Positions 1 to 5,695 of a stretch of 6,429 nucleotides of DNA are shown piece by piece (the stretch's first letter is position 1; each line of letters starts with the position of its first letter). Below the pieces are notes generated by a model. That model worked only from the letters and a program-made list of their open reading frames with translations. It did no database searches and had not been told where the DNA came from. A program made the translations under genes and the position numbers. The DNA comes from Ruminococcaceae bacterium UBA7067 (GTDB lineage: Bacteria > Bacillota > Clostridia > Oscillospirales > Acutalibacteraceae), in NCBI GenBank assembly GCA_002493755.1, contig DKZT01000054.1:1-6429 (forward strand), given 5' to 3'.

Positions 1-96
1 GGTCTCCGGTGGAGACCTCTGAATACCGCAGGTATTCAGAAGCACTGACCGAGCCGGCAGGTGAGACCAAGTCCTTCTGCCCCTGCCACAAGTCAG
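1..96 (+). other. Cluster of perfect inverted repeats, possible structured RNA 3' part (cut by window edge)
   Basis: Three stem-loops follow one another. Stem 1 is GGTCTCC (1-7) with GGAGACC (11-17). Stem 2 is a 10-bp perfect stem, 18-27 with 31-40, loop GCA. Stem 3 is nested: CTGAC (45-49) with GTCAG (92-96) enclosing GGCAGG (56-61) with CCTGCC (82-87). A second GAGACC at 63-68 could replace 12-17 as partner of GGTCTC 1-6. A terminator follows immediately on the plus strand, so this may be the end of a structured plus-strand RNA or a folded 3' untranslated region. I do not recognise an RNA family, and the start lies outside the window. One plus-strand frame is open from base 3 to about 170, but it shows no recognisable protein. 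The pairing is seen; the RNA role is inference. Confidence 0.45.
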
Positions 97-146
97 CACT
101 TCAAAAAGGCGATTCACAAGCCATTTTTGAAGTGTTTCTTTTATTT
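97..146 (+). terminator. Rho-independent terminator, plus strand
   Basis: A 14-bp stem pairs 97-110 (CACTTCAAAAAGGC) with 120-134, with one bulged A at 123 and a 9-base loop. It is followed on the plus strand by a T-rich run, TTTCTTTTATTTT. It would end transcription coming from the left through the structured region at 1-96. The other strand lacks an equally good T-run, so its effect on minus-strand transcripts is less sure. Confidence 0.65.
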
Positions 147-180
147 TATAAGATTTGCTCCTCATAAAACACACTGAGTA

Positions 181-234
181 TCTATCATTTTTCTATCACT
201 TTATCTATTTCACAGTTGTAGAAAGATTGTAGAA
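181..234. repeat. Short direct repeats at 11-12 bp spacing beyond the integrase 3' end; candidate recombinase arm sites
   Basis: TCTATCA occurs at 181-187 and 192-198, and a related TCTAT at 204-208. TTGTAGAA occurs at 216-223 and again at 227-234, ending just beyond the integrase stop codon. The 11-12 base periods place the copies on one face of the helix. Mobile-element integrases often have their attachment site and arm-binding repeats just beyond one end of the int gene, so this may be what is left of an att region. No core or crossover site is identified; the assignment is inference from position and spacing. Confidence 0.35.
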
Positions 235-235
235 G

Positions 236-1105
236 CTATACTCTGGCAAGGCTATTTGCAATCGCCATTTTAGAAGTTTTATCAATATGAGCATAAAATT
301 TTAATGTGGTTGTTGAGCTGCTGTGTCCCAGCCATTCGGCAACCTGAACAGTAGTAAATCCATCATTCAACAGATTACTTGCAACGCTATGTCGCAAATC
401 GTGAAATCTGATTTGCGGAAAATCGTTTTGTTTCTCAATCAGCGTATGAAATTTTTTCGTCAGATAATTAGGCGTTATCTCCTTACCGTTATCAAAGGTA
501 CAAACATAGTCATTCGAGATATATGCGTCTTTTAGAAATTCTTTGTTTCTCATCTGACGCTCCCTCTGTTCAAGAAGTATCTTTTTTAACTGCGGTATCA
601 TCGGCAAGGTTCGATTACTGCTTTCTGTCTTTGTGGATGATGTATAATTACTGTCTCCGCTTATTTCCTTTGTATTCTGCTGTAAGGTTTCCCTAATCCA
701 TATGGTTTCGTTTTCAAAATCAATGTTATGCCACTTTAATCCTAACACTTCACTTCGTCTGAATCCGTAAACCGTACAAAGATATGTCGGCAGGTAAATG
801 CTTGTTCCTTCAAGACAAGCTAATAGCTGCTTTATCTGCACTCGGTTAAGAAATTCCGCTTTGAATTTTTCTGTCTGCTTGGGTGTTTTGGCGGCTGTTG
901 CAGGATTTATTGATATTAAACCCTTTTCTACAGCGTCAGCAAGCGCCTTTGATATGTTTTGATGGTGATGCTTTATCGTTGTGACGGATATTGTTCCTAT
1001 CTCCACCTCTTTTTTTAAGTACTTCCTTCTTGTCAAAGAAAACATAATCATATCCGAGGTCATTACATTTGTCACACTTATCCTTTTTAACCTGGAGTGG
1101 ATCAA
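236..1105 (-). pseudogene. Tyrosine recombinase (phage/ICE-type integrase), N-terminally truncated
   Basis: The catalytic part of a tyrosine site-specific recombinase, which cuts and rejoins DNA to integrate or excise a mobile element. Residues about 37-85 look like the end of the core-binding domain (KHHHQNISKAL). The catalytic domain follows with all expected active-site residues: R116 in GFRRSEVLGL, K159, H235 and R238 in HDLRHS, H261 in LGHSS, and nucleophile Y271 in FYAH. Integrases of this type are usually 370-400 residues and begin with an arm-binding domain; that part is missing. Residues 1 to about 32 do not look like integrase: the same DNA, read in another frame, continues the Cys-rich fragment upstream, so true homology begins near 1009. 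No convincing ribosome site precedes the ATG. The catalytic residues are intact, but the protein is probably not functional. It is likely a remnant of an integrated element. Confidence 0.85.
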
Positions 1106-1290
1106 AACGCTTAATAATATATTCCGGCAAGAGTTTGTATTCTTTTAAGTGCTTTTGGCATAAACAACGTATATCGCTTGTGTTCATACTGTTATTCTGC
1201 CGAATTCCGAATGTTCGCATCAAAGCGGCATTTATATTTCGGATTAATGCCTTCTCCGCGACTTTTCCGAGGCAATCCTTCAAATCACTT
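1011..1290 (-). pseudogene. Fragment of unrecognised Cys-rich (zinc-finger-like) protein
   Basis: A minus-strand frame open from 1382 to 936 carries a protein-like middle part between about 1290 and 1011. It has a CxC-x2-H cluster (RCLCQKH) about 30 residues before a CxxC knuckle (KCDKCN), followed by GYDYVFFDKKE. This looks like a small zinc-binding accessory protein of a mobile element, but I cannot name the family. Its first 30 residues are the antisense of the TnpV fragment, and beyond about 1011 the DNA belongs to the integrase in a different frame, so both ends look cut. There is no plausible start codon with a ribosome site. The gene debris on each side supports calling it a remnant rather than a working gene. 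Confidence 0.45.
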
Positions 1291-1293
1291 TGA

Positions 1294-1473
1294 TTTACCG
1301 ATATTGACAAGCAAGCAGAAGAAATGTCTATTCTGTTAGTAAAAGAGCTTGCCGAAAATGAAAATATAACCGAACAACTCAAAGCCGAAAATCAAATGCT
1401 GTGGATGCATCAAATGAACAATATCCATAATCGTGTGATGGAGATTATAAATACGGATTTAATCTATGTATAA
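1294..1473 (+). pseudogene. TnpV family transposon-encoded protein, C-terminal fragment
   Basis: Reading frame 1294-1473 on the plus strand gives 59 residues beginning TDIDKQAEEM and containing EQLKAENQMLW and MNNIHNRVMEIIN, ending DLIYV before TAA. From memory, this matches the C-terminal half of TnpV, a roughly 115-125 residue protein carried by transposons and conjugative elements of Clostridia; its function is not well defined. The N-terminal half is absent: an in-frame TGA sits directly before 1294, and the upstream DNA belongs to the minus-strand Cys-rich fragment. No start codon or ribosome site fits. It was therefore cut by insertion or deletion. A strong hairpin terminator follows 27 bases after the stop. 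Confidence 0.75.
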
Positions 1474-1500
1474 CAATAATTTACAGATAATATTTCGGCA

Positions 1501-1542
1501 AAAATACGGTGTAGCCTCAAAATTAAGGTTACACCGTATTTT
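1501..1542. terminator. Strong bidirectional rho-independent terminator
   Basis: A 17-bp stem (1501-1517 with 1526-1542, one G-T pair) has an 8-base loop. The stem ends in AAAA on one side and TTTT on the other, so it can act both ways. On the minus strand it lies 37 bases past the rubrerythrin stop and has a run of five T, so it would close the redox cluster transcript. On the plus strand it would close the TnpV remnant. Confidence 0.8.
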
Positions 1543-1578
1543 AATATAGAGTATCTTTATTTCGTTAAAGCGCTATGA

Positions 1579-1854
1579 TCAGTAGTTCTCAGAATTTACC
1601 TCAAAGTAAGCCTGCGGATGAGCGCAAACAGGGCATACTTCGGGGGCTTTGATTCCCACAACTATATGTCCGCAGTTGCGGCATTCCCAAACCTTTACTT
1701 CACTCTTTTCAAAAACCTGTGCTGTTTCCAGATTGTGAAGCAGTGTACGGTAGCGTTCCTCATGATGTTTTTCAATAGCGGCAACCATGCGGAACTTAGC
1801 AGCAAGCTCCGGAAATCCTTCTGCTTCAGCAGTCTTAGCAAAGCCATCGTACAT
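1579..1854 (-). pseudogene. Rubrerythrin, C-terminal part only (N-terminal half deleted)
   Basis: Rubrerythrins are cytosolic di-iron peroxidases of anaerobes that reduce hydrogen peroxide, taking electrons through a C-terminal rubredoxin-like iron site. Here only the second half of the ferritin-like domain remains: [15 protein letters not shown] with an ExxH metal motif at about residues 28-31. The complete rubredoxin domain follows, C58-x2-C61 and C74-x2-C77. A full rubrerythrin has about 100 more residues in front carrying the other iron ligands (first E and first ExxH), so peroxidase activity is not expected. The ATG at 1854 (MYDGFAKT) corresponds to an internal methionine of the family and has no ribosome site. 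Just upstream the frame switches to the start of a different rubredoxin-type gene, at a 10-base junction (1849-1858). Either a real deletion or an assembly collapse could explain this. Confidence 0.85.
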
Positions 1855-1885
1855 ATCCGCATACGGAACAAACCCATTTTTTCAT
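1835..1885 (-). pseudogene. Start of a rubredoxin-type gene, cut after 12 codons
   Basis: An ATG at 1885 preceded by AAAGAGGTAAAAGCT begins [12 protein letters not shown], the hallmark start of rubredoxins and of rubrerythrins with an N-terminal rubredoxin domain (first CxxC iron knuckle). After GYV the family signature stops and the frame reads RWLC then TAA, because the DNA switches to the middle of the rubrerythrin gene. It has kept its own ribosome site, so a 16-residue peptide could still be made. It is too short to say whether the parent was a rubredoxin or a reverse-order rubrerythrin. Confidence 0.7.
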
Positions 1886-2179
1886 AGCTTTTACCTCTTT
1901 CTTTTCATTTTCATTATTCGGAATCATATTAAGTAGTTTTTTTGCAGTTTCCACAGGAAATCCGTCAGGCGACTTCGCAATAAGTTCTTCCAAAAGTTCA
2001 TGAGCGTTATTGCTTTGGGGAAGCATATATCCTGCCTCACGCATTATGTCCTCCGCCACCAATCGTTCAGATTTGGCAACAGCCTTCATCAAGCGGTAGA
2101 GTCCGTCCTTTTCGGTAGCTTCTGCAATTTGCAAAGCAGCTTTTTCTTCATCTGCTTTGCGCTGAGCAACGCTATTCAA
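1835..2179 (-). CDS. Hypothetical protein, uncertain start, reads into the truncated rubredoxin-type start
   Basis: A 114-residue frame I do not recognise. It is charged and mostly helical in appearance ([37 protein letters not shown]), then has a segment ending in LLNMIPNN and a Lys/Glu-rich stretch. There is no signal peptide or membrane segment. It continues without a stop into [12 protein letters not shown] of the next gene start, so its last 16 residues are not its own. The start is poor: TTG at 2179 lacks a nearby ribosome site. A good GGAGG at 2206-2210 lies 26 bases upstream with no usable in-frame start behind it, and the frame itself stays open past that site toward the rhodanese lipoprotein gene. 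An N-terminal deletion or frameshift is therefore likely. It follows the lipoprotein gene at a short distance on the same strand, so it would be co-transcribed. Confidence 0.4.
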   Translation of the reverse strand: MNSVAQRKADEEKAALQIAEATEKDGLYRLMKAVAKSERLVAEDIMREAGYMLPQSNNAHELLEELIAKSPDGFPVETAKKLLNMIPNNENEKKEVKAMKKWVCSVCGYVRWLC

Positions 2180-2211
2180 TACCGCTTTAACAGAATCTGT
2201 CTTTGCCTCCT

Positions 2212-2613
2212 TTATTTTCCGTATTCCAGTTCGCCGGTATAATCAATTATGCCGCCGAATTCGATTAAGTTCGTATATCCCAGCGCCAGAAGCTTATCTG
2301 CCGCCTGCTTACTGCGATTCCCGCTTCGGCAATAAATATAAATAGTCTGTGCTTTGTCCGGCAGGGAGGGAATTTCTTCTGTACCGATTTCTTCGTTGGG
2401 AAGATTAACTGCACCGGGGATATGTCCCGCTTCAAATTCATCGACTCGGCGCACATCAAGCAAAATGTAGTTTTCGTCCGACTCCATTCGAGCAAGTCCC
2501 TCTGACATGGTGATCTTTTCATAAGTATTGTTTGGTGTATCGGCATCGGATCTTCCGCAACCGGCGAGTATTATCACCAATACAAGTAACAGCGGTAATA
2601 TTCGTTTCAGCAT
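2212..2613 (-). CDS. Rhodanese-domain lipoprotein
   Basis: A 133-residue single rhodanese domain with a lipoprotein signal. Residues 1-18 form a short basic start and a hydrophobic stretch ending in the lipobox ILAGC, with C19 the expected lipidated cysteine, so the protein should sit on the outer face of the cell membrane. The rhodanese fold follows: LLDVRRVDEFEAGHIPGAVN at about 51-70, then active loop CRSGNR with nucleophile C95. Rhodaneses move sulfane sulfur through a cysteine persulfide; the donor and acceptor here are unknown. The ATG at 2613 has a good ribosome site (AAAGGGG, about 8 bases upstream). It lies 12 bases after the CoADR gene, so they share a transcript. An extracytoplasmic sulfurtransferase beside a cytosolic one suggests handling of sulfide or polysulfide at the surface. 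The domain and lipobox are seen; the role is inference. Confidence 0.88.
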   Translation of the reverse strand: MLKRILPLLLVLVIILAGCGRSDADTPNNTYEKITMSEGLARMESDENYILLDVRRVDEFEAGHIPGAVNLPNEEIGTEEIPSLPDKAQTIYIYCRSGNRSKQAADKLLALGYTNLIEFGGIIDYTGELEYGK

Positions 2614-2625
2614 ACTGTCACCCCT

Positions 2626-4317
2626 TTACTTATCCATGCCGCAGGGATAGGATTGTTCAGCCATAGCCTTTTCACGGATAATTCCTGAGTAGAATCGATA
2701 GCCGCCGGAGAAATTATAACAATCGTAACCCTCCTGCGACAAAATTCGGCAGGAAATATAACTGCGCAGTCCGCTCTGACACATAACATATAACGGTTTT
2801 GTTCGGTCAATTTCAGACAAACGCTCACGCAGTTCATCTACCGGAATATTGATAAATCCGTCAGCATGACCGTGTGCATATTCATTAGCGGTACGGGTAT
2901 CCAATAAGGTAACGCTTCCGTCTCTCGGCAAATCGGCAACCTCGTCCCAGTGAAACTGTTTGACTAATCCGTTTGCAATGTTTTCAATCATGAAGCCTGC
3001 CATATTAACCGGGTCTTTAGCCGAGGAATAAGGCGGTGCATAGGCAAGGTCTAAATCCTTAAGCTCATTTGCTTTCATACCTGCGCATATTGCGGTTGCC
3101 AATACATCGATCCGTTTATCGACTCCGTCATATCCTACAATCTGCGCACCTAAAAGCTTTAAGGTTTCCTTTTCATAGACAACCTTCATTGTCATAGTTT
3201 TTGCGCCCGGATAATAGCCTGCATGAGAAGAGGGCGACAACACAATCCTGTCATAAGAAATCCCTGCCGTTTGTGCTGCCTTTTCGGTCAGCCCTGTGCT
3301 TGCGGCAGTCAGATCGAACAGTTTAATTACGGAAGACCCCAACGAGCCTTTATAATGACTGTCAAGACCGCATATGTTATCCGCTGCAATCCTGCCCTGT
3401 TTGTTTGCAGGACCTGCAAGAGCAATAACAGCATCGTTCCCTGTAACTATATGCTTGATTTGTACTGCATCGCCCACAGCATAAATATCTGACACAGAGG
3501 TCTCCATCTTATCATTTACGGCAATAGCGCCCTTCAATCCCAGCTCCAGACCGGCTTTTTTTGCAAGTGTATTTTCCGGACTGACCCCAATCGCCAACAG
3601 TACCATATCCGTCCCAATAGGCTGCTCATTCTCTAATAAAACATTAAGCCCCGTTTCAGTTTCTTCAAAAGCGACAACATTTCCGCCAATTTTCAAGTCA
3701 ATTCCCTTAGAACGGAGTTTACTGTGAACAAGAGTAGCCATATCATAATCTAATGTATTAAGCAGTTGATTGCCACGCTGAATCACGGTCACTTTAACGC
3801 CGAGTTCACAAAGGTTCTCAGCAACCTCCAAACCGATAAATCCGCCGCCTACCATTACTGCTGTTTTGGGCTTATGTTCTTCTGCAAACCGACGAATACG
3901 GAAAGTATCTTCTACGGTGCGAAGAGAAAACAGGTTCTTGCTGTCTATTCCGGGCAAATCAGGTCGTATTGGCTTTGCACCGGGAGAAAGAATCAGTTTA
4001 TCGTAGCCTTCTTCAAATTCTTCGCCGGTGTCAAGATTACGGACGGTGACAGTCTTGCGTTTTACGTCAATGTCTATAACTTCATGCTTTACCTTAACAT
4101 TAATGCGGAAACGGGTTTGGAAACTCTCCGGTGTTTGCAAAGTCAGTTCTTCTGGATCTTCTATGACTTCTCCTATATAATACGGCAAGCCACAGTTTGC
4201 ATAAGAAATATAGCCGGAGCGCTCAAAAACCGTAATTTGAGCGTGTTCGTCTAATCTTCTGATACGGGTCGCAGCAGTAGCACCTCCGGCAACTCCGCCG
4301 ACAATAACAACTTTCAT
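2626..4317 (-). CDS. CoA-disulfide reductase / NAD(P)H sulfur reductase with C-terminal rhodanese domain (CoADR-RHD)
   Basis: A 563-residue flavoprotein of the pyridine nucleotide-disulfide oxidoreductase family fused to a rhodanese. It has an FAD-binding GGVAGGATAA loop (7-16), the single catalytic cysteine C42 in YANCGLPYY typical of CoA-disulfide reductases, an NAD(P)H loop GGGFIG (157-162), a second FAD motif IYAVGDA (278-284), a dimerisation domain with YAPPYSSAKDP (426-436), then the rhodanese domain from about 460 to 560 with DTRTANEY and active loop CQSGLR (C513). Known fusions reduce CoA disulfide, CoA persulfide, polysulfide or elemental sulfur with NAD(P)H in the cytosol. Length and domain order are normal for the fusion. 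The ATG at 4317 has AAAGGTGG about 12 bases upstream, somewhat distant. It begins 4 bases after the stop of the single-domain rhodanese and ends 12 bases before the lipoprotein gene. Which disulfide or persulfide is the true substrate cannot be read from sequence. Confidence 0.93.
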   Translation of the reverse strand: MKVVIVGGVAGGATAATRIRRLDEHAQITVFERSGYISYANCGLPYYIGEVIEDPEELTLQTPESFQTRFRINVKVKHEVIDIDVKRKTVTVRNLDTGEEFEEGYDKLILSPGAKPIRPDLPGIDSKNLFSLRTVEDTFRIRRFAEEHKPKTAVMVGGGFIGLEVAENLCELGVKVTVIQRGNQLLNTLDYDMATLVHSKLRSKGIDLKIGGNVVAFEETETGLNVLLENEQPIGTDMVLLAIGVSPENTLAKKAGLELGLKGAIAVNDKMETSVSDIYAVGDAVQIKHIVTGNDAVIALAGPANKQGRIAADNICGLDSHYKGSLGSSVIKLFDLTAASTGLTEKAAQTAGISYDRIVLSPSSHAGYYPGAKTMTMKVVYEKETLKLLGAQIVGYDGVDKRIDVLATAICAGMKANELKDLDLAYAPPYSSAKDPVNMAGFMIENIANGLVKQFHWDEVADLPRDGSVTLLDTRTANEYAHGHADGFINIPVDELRERLSEIDRTKPLYVMCQSGLRSYISCRILSQEGYDCYNFSGGYRFYSGIIREKAMAEQSYPCGMDK

Positions 4318-4321
4318 CGTA

Positions 4322-4642
4322 TCATTTCACCACCTTTCCACGGTAAGAATTGATACCGCCGATATCGGTCACATTGGTATATCCCATTGATTTCAGAACA
4401 GAAGTTGCCTGTGCGCTTCGGGCACCGCTGAGACAATGAACATAAATAGGCTTGTCCAAATCGGGAATATTGTTTTTCACAGTATGAATATTTTGTAAAG
4501 GTATATTTAAACTCCCATCGATATGACCTTGACGGTACTCATCAACCGTTCTTACATCTAACAGAACAGCATCTTTGCCCGTAATCCAATCTTCCACACC
4601 TTTATTAATGTCCGGACGTTTGAAAAGGTTCATAAAACTCAT
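4322..4642 (-). CDS. Single-domain rhodanese, cytosolic sulfurtransferase
   Basis: A 106-residue rhodanese domain with no signal peptide. It has LLDVRTVDEYRQGHIDGSLN at about 27-46, the active loop CLSGAR with nucleophile C70, and the closing GGINSYRGK. The length is normal for single-domain rhodaneses (GlpE/PspE-like size). It should carry sulfane sulfur as a cysteine persulfide in the cytosol. Thioredoxin is encoded directly before it, and the CoADR-rhodanese directly after. The ATG at 4642 overlaps the thioredoxin TGA as ATGA and has GGAGG 10 bases upstream, so the two are probably translationally coupled. A second ATG at 4633 is possible but worse placed. Thioredoxin is a known acceptor or reductant of rhodanese persulfide in other systems; that they act together here is inference. 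Confidence 0.9.
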   Translation of the reverse strand: MSFMNLFKRPDINKGVEDWITGKDAVLLDVRTVDEYRQGHIDGSLNIPLQNIHTVKNNIPDLDKPIYVHCLSGARSAQATSVLKSMGYTNVTDIGGINSYRGKVVK

Positions 4643-4947
4643 TTTAACATCGCCTCCAGATTTGCTTTTGGGATAGCACCTATCTTCGTATTTGCTATTT
4701 TTCCGCCTTTCATAACAACAAACATAGGAATGCTTGCAACTGAGAAGGAAGCCGCCAGTTCAGGTTCTTCATCAACATTGACCTTACCTATAATTGCTTT
4801 GCCTTGATATTCATCCGCAAGTTCTGCAACCACCGACGACATCATGCGGCAAGGAGCGCACCAAGTCGCCCAAAAGTCAATCAGCACAGGAATATCGCTT
4901 CTTAACACCTGCTCAATGTTTTCTTTTGTAATTTTCAGTTCAGACAT
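4639..4947 (-). CDS. trxA: Thioredoxin (CAPC active site)
   Basis: A 102-residue thioredoxin, a cytosolic dithiol protein reducing disulfides and persulfides. The fold signature is clear: VLIDFWATWCAPCRMM with redox cysteines C30 and C33, KVNVDEEPELA, and the cis-proline P74 in ASIPMF. The active site is CAPC instead of the more usual CGPC, a common variant in Clostridia that can shift redox potential. The start at 4947 was chosen because a strong GGAGG (4956-4960) sits 8 bases upstream; the frame is open further to 5040, but that stretch overlaps the promoter region and does not resemble thioredoxin. It is the first gene after an 82-base gap behind the Crp/Fnr gene and overlaps the rhodanese start by ATGA. 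A thioredoxin reductase is not present in the window; the CoADR flavoenzyme may or may not serve it. Confidence 0.93.
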   Translation of the reverse strand: MSELKITKENIEQVLRSDIPVLIDFWATWCAPCRMMSSVVAELADEYQGKAIIGKVNVDEEPELAASFSVASIPMFVVMKGGKIANTKIGAIPKANLEAMLK

Positions 4948-4990
4948 ATTGAAATCCTCCTTGGAAGTAAAATTATTTGTTTGTATTTCT

Positions 4991-5019
4991 ATTATACTTG
5001 CAAGAGCATTCCGTTTCTG
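4991..5019 (-). promoter_or_regulatory. Possible internal promoter before thioredoxin, perfect -10 but no -35
   Basis: The minus strand has a perfect TATAAT (4991-4996), 43 bases upstream of the thioredoxin start. No good -35 box exists at 16-18 bases; the 17-base position holds CAGAAA. An 8-base palindrome CTTGCAAG (4997-5004) touches the -10 box. A missing -35 is common in activator-dependent promoters, and the neighbouring Crp/Fnr protein is the obvious candidate. Activity is inferred. Confidence 0.4.
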
Positions 5020-5029
5020 TAACTGAGTC

Positions 5030-5695
5030 TCATTCGGCAATATTTTTTAGTAATTCTATATTTTTGAGTATAACAATTCCACGGTTCAGTTCAATCAATC
5101 CGTCTGATTCAAACTGCCTGAGCATTCGTGCAACAACCTCACGGGCAGAATTGACCTCCTGCGCCATCGCCTCCTGCGTCATGCGAATGGTGCTGTCACC
5201 TGTTTTTTCATATCGGGATAAAAGAAATCTTGCCATTCGTTCATCAAAATGAGCAAAGAGTATTTGTTGCATAACCCAAACTACGGTTGAATACCGTTTA
5301 GCAGCCAACTCATAAATAAAACATTTGAAATGAATATTAGACTCCATCAACTTTGCGACAGTTCCGGCGTGAATTGCCAATAATTCTACTTCACTTTCTG
5401 CAACCATCTGTACATCAAGAGTGACGCCACCGATGACACAGGCAGACGAGAATACACAACAGTCGCCCTCAGATATATGAAAGAGAGTGACTTCCCGCCC
5501 TTCTTCGGAAGTGATAAAAACACGAATAGAGCCTTTTTGAATATACACCATACCCATGCAGGAATCGCTGTAATCAAAAATGTAAACGCCTTTCTCATAA
5601 GTACGGTGCGTTGCTCCACATTTTGTTAATGTTCTTTCTTGTTCCGATAAATTATCCCAAAACGGTAACTTTGTAAGAGTTGATTCTATTTCCAT
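5030..5695 (-). CDS. Crp/Fnr-family transcriptional regulator, Cys-rich
   Basis: A 221-residue Crp/Fnr-type regulator, normal in length. The N-terminal cyclic-nucleotide-binding-like beta roll spans about 10-125 (IQKGSIRVFITSEEGREVTLF). A long dimer helix follows (about 128-160), then a C-terminal winged helix-turn-helix at about 170-210, with TQEAMAQEVNSAREVVARML and a wing ending in RGIVIL. It lacks the N-terminal four-cysteine cluster of iron-sulfur FNR, but has six cysteines (26, 46, 79, 80, 86, 125), three of them in the loop GDCCVFSSAC. A thiol, persulfide, metal or haem-linked signal is therefore conceivable; nothing here proves it. The start at 5695 (ATG) is preferred because AAAGGG (5704-5709) lies 8 bases upstream; the GTG at 5704 overlaps that ribosome site. 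The ATG overlaps the NifX-like stop as TGATG, indicating coupling. It probably regulates this cluster and possibly itself. Confidence 0.9.
   Translation of the reverse strand: MEIESTLTKLPFWDNLSEQERTLTKCGATHRTYEKGVYIFDYSDSCMGMVYIQKGSIRVFITSEEGREVTLFHISEGDCCVFSSACVIGGVTLDVQMVAESEVELLAIHAGTVAKLMESNIHFKCFIYELAAKRYSTVVWVMQQILFAHFDERMARFLLSRYEKTGDSTIRMTQEAMAQEVNSAREVVARMLRQFESDGLIELNRGIVILKNIELLKNIAE

Noticed and set aside
3..170. Open plus-strand frame through the left hairpin block
   Set aside because: It has no start or ribosome site inside the window, no recognisable motif, and runs through a terminator; palindromic DNA readily gives open frames on both strands.
181..234. CRISPR-like spacing of short repeats
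   Set aside because: Repeats are only 7-8 bases at 11-12 base periods, far too short for a CRISPR array, and no cas gene is present.
3766..4254. A 162-residue plus-strand open frame
   Set aside because: It is entirely antisense to the clearly coding CoA-disulfide reductase gene and has no family features.
4948..5040. Longer thioredoxin starting at 5040
   Set aside because: The extra 31 residues do not belong to the thioredoxin fold, overlap the end of the regulator gene, and the strong GGAGG fits the ATG at 4947.
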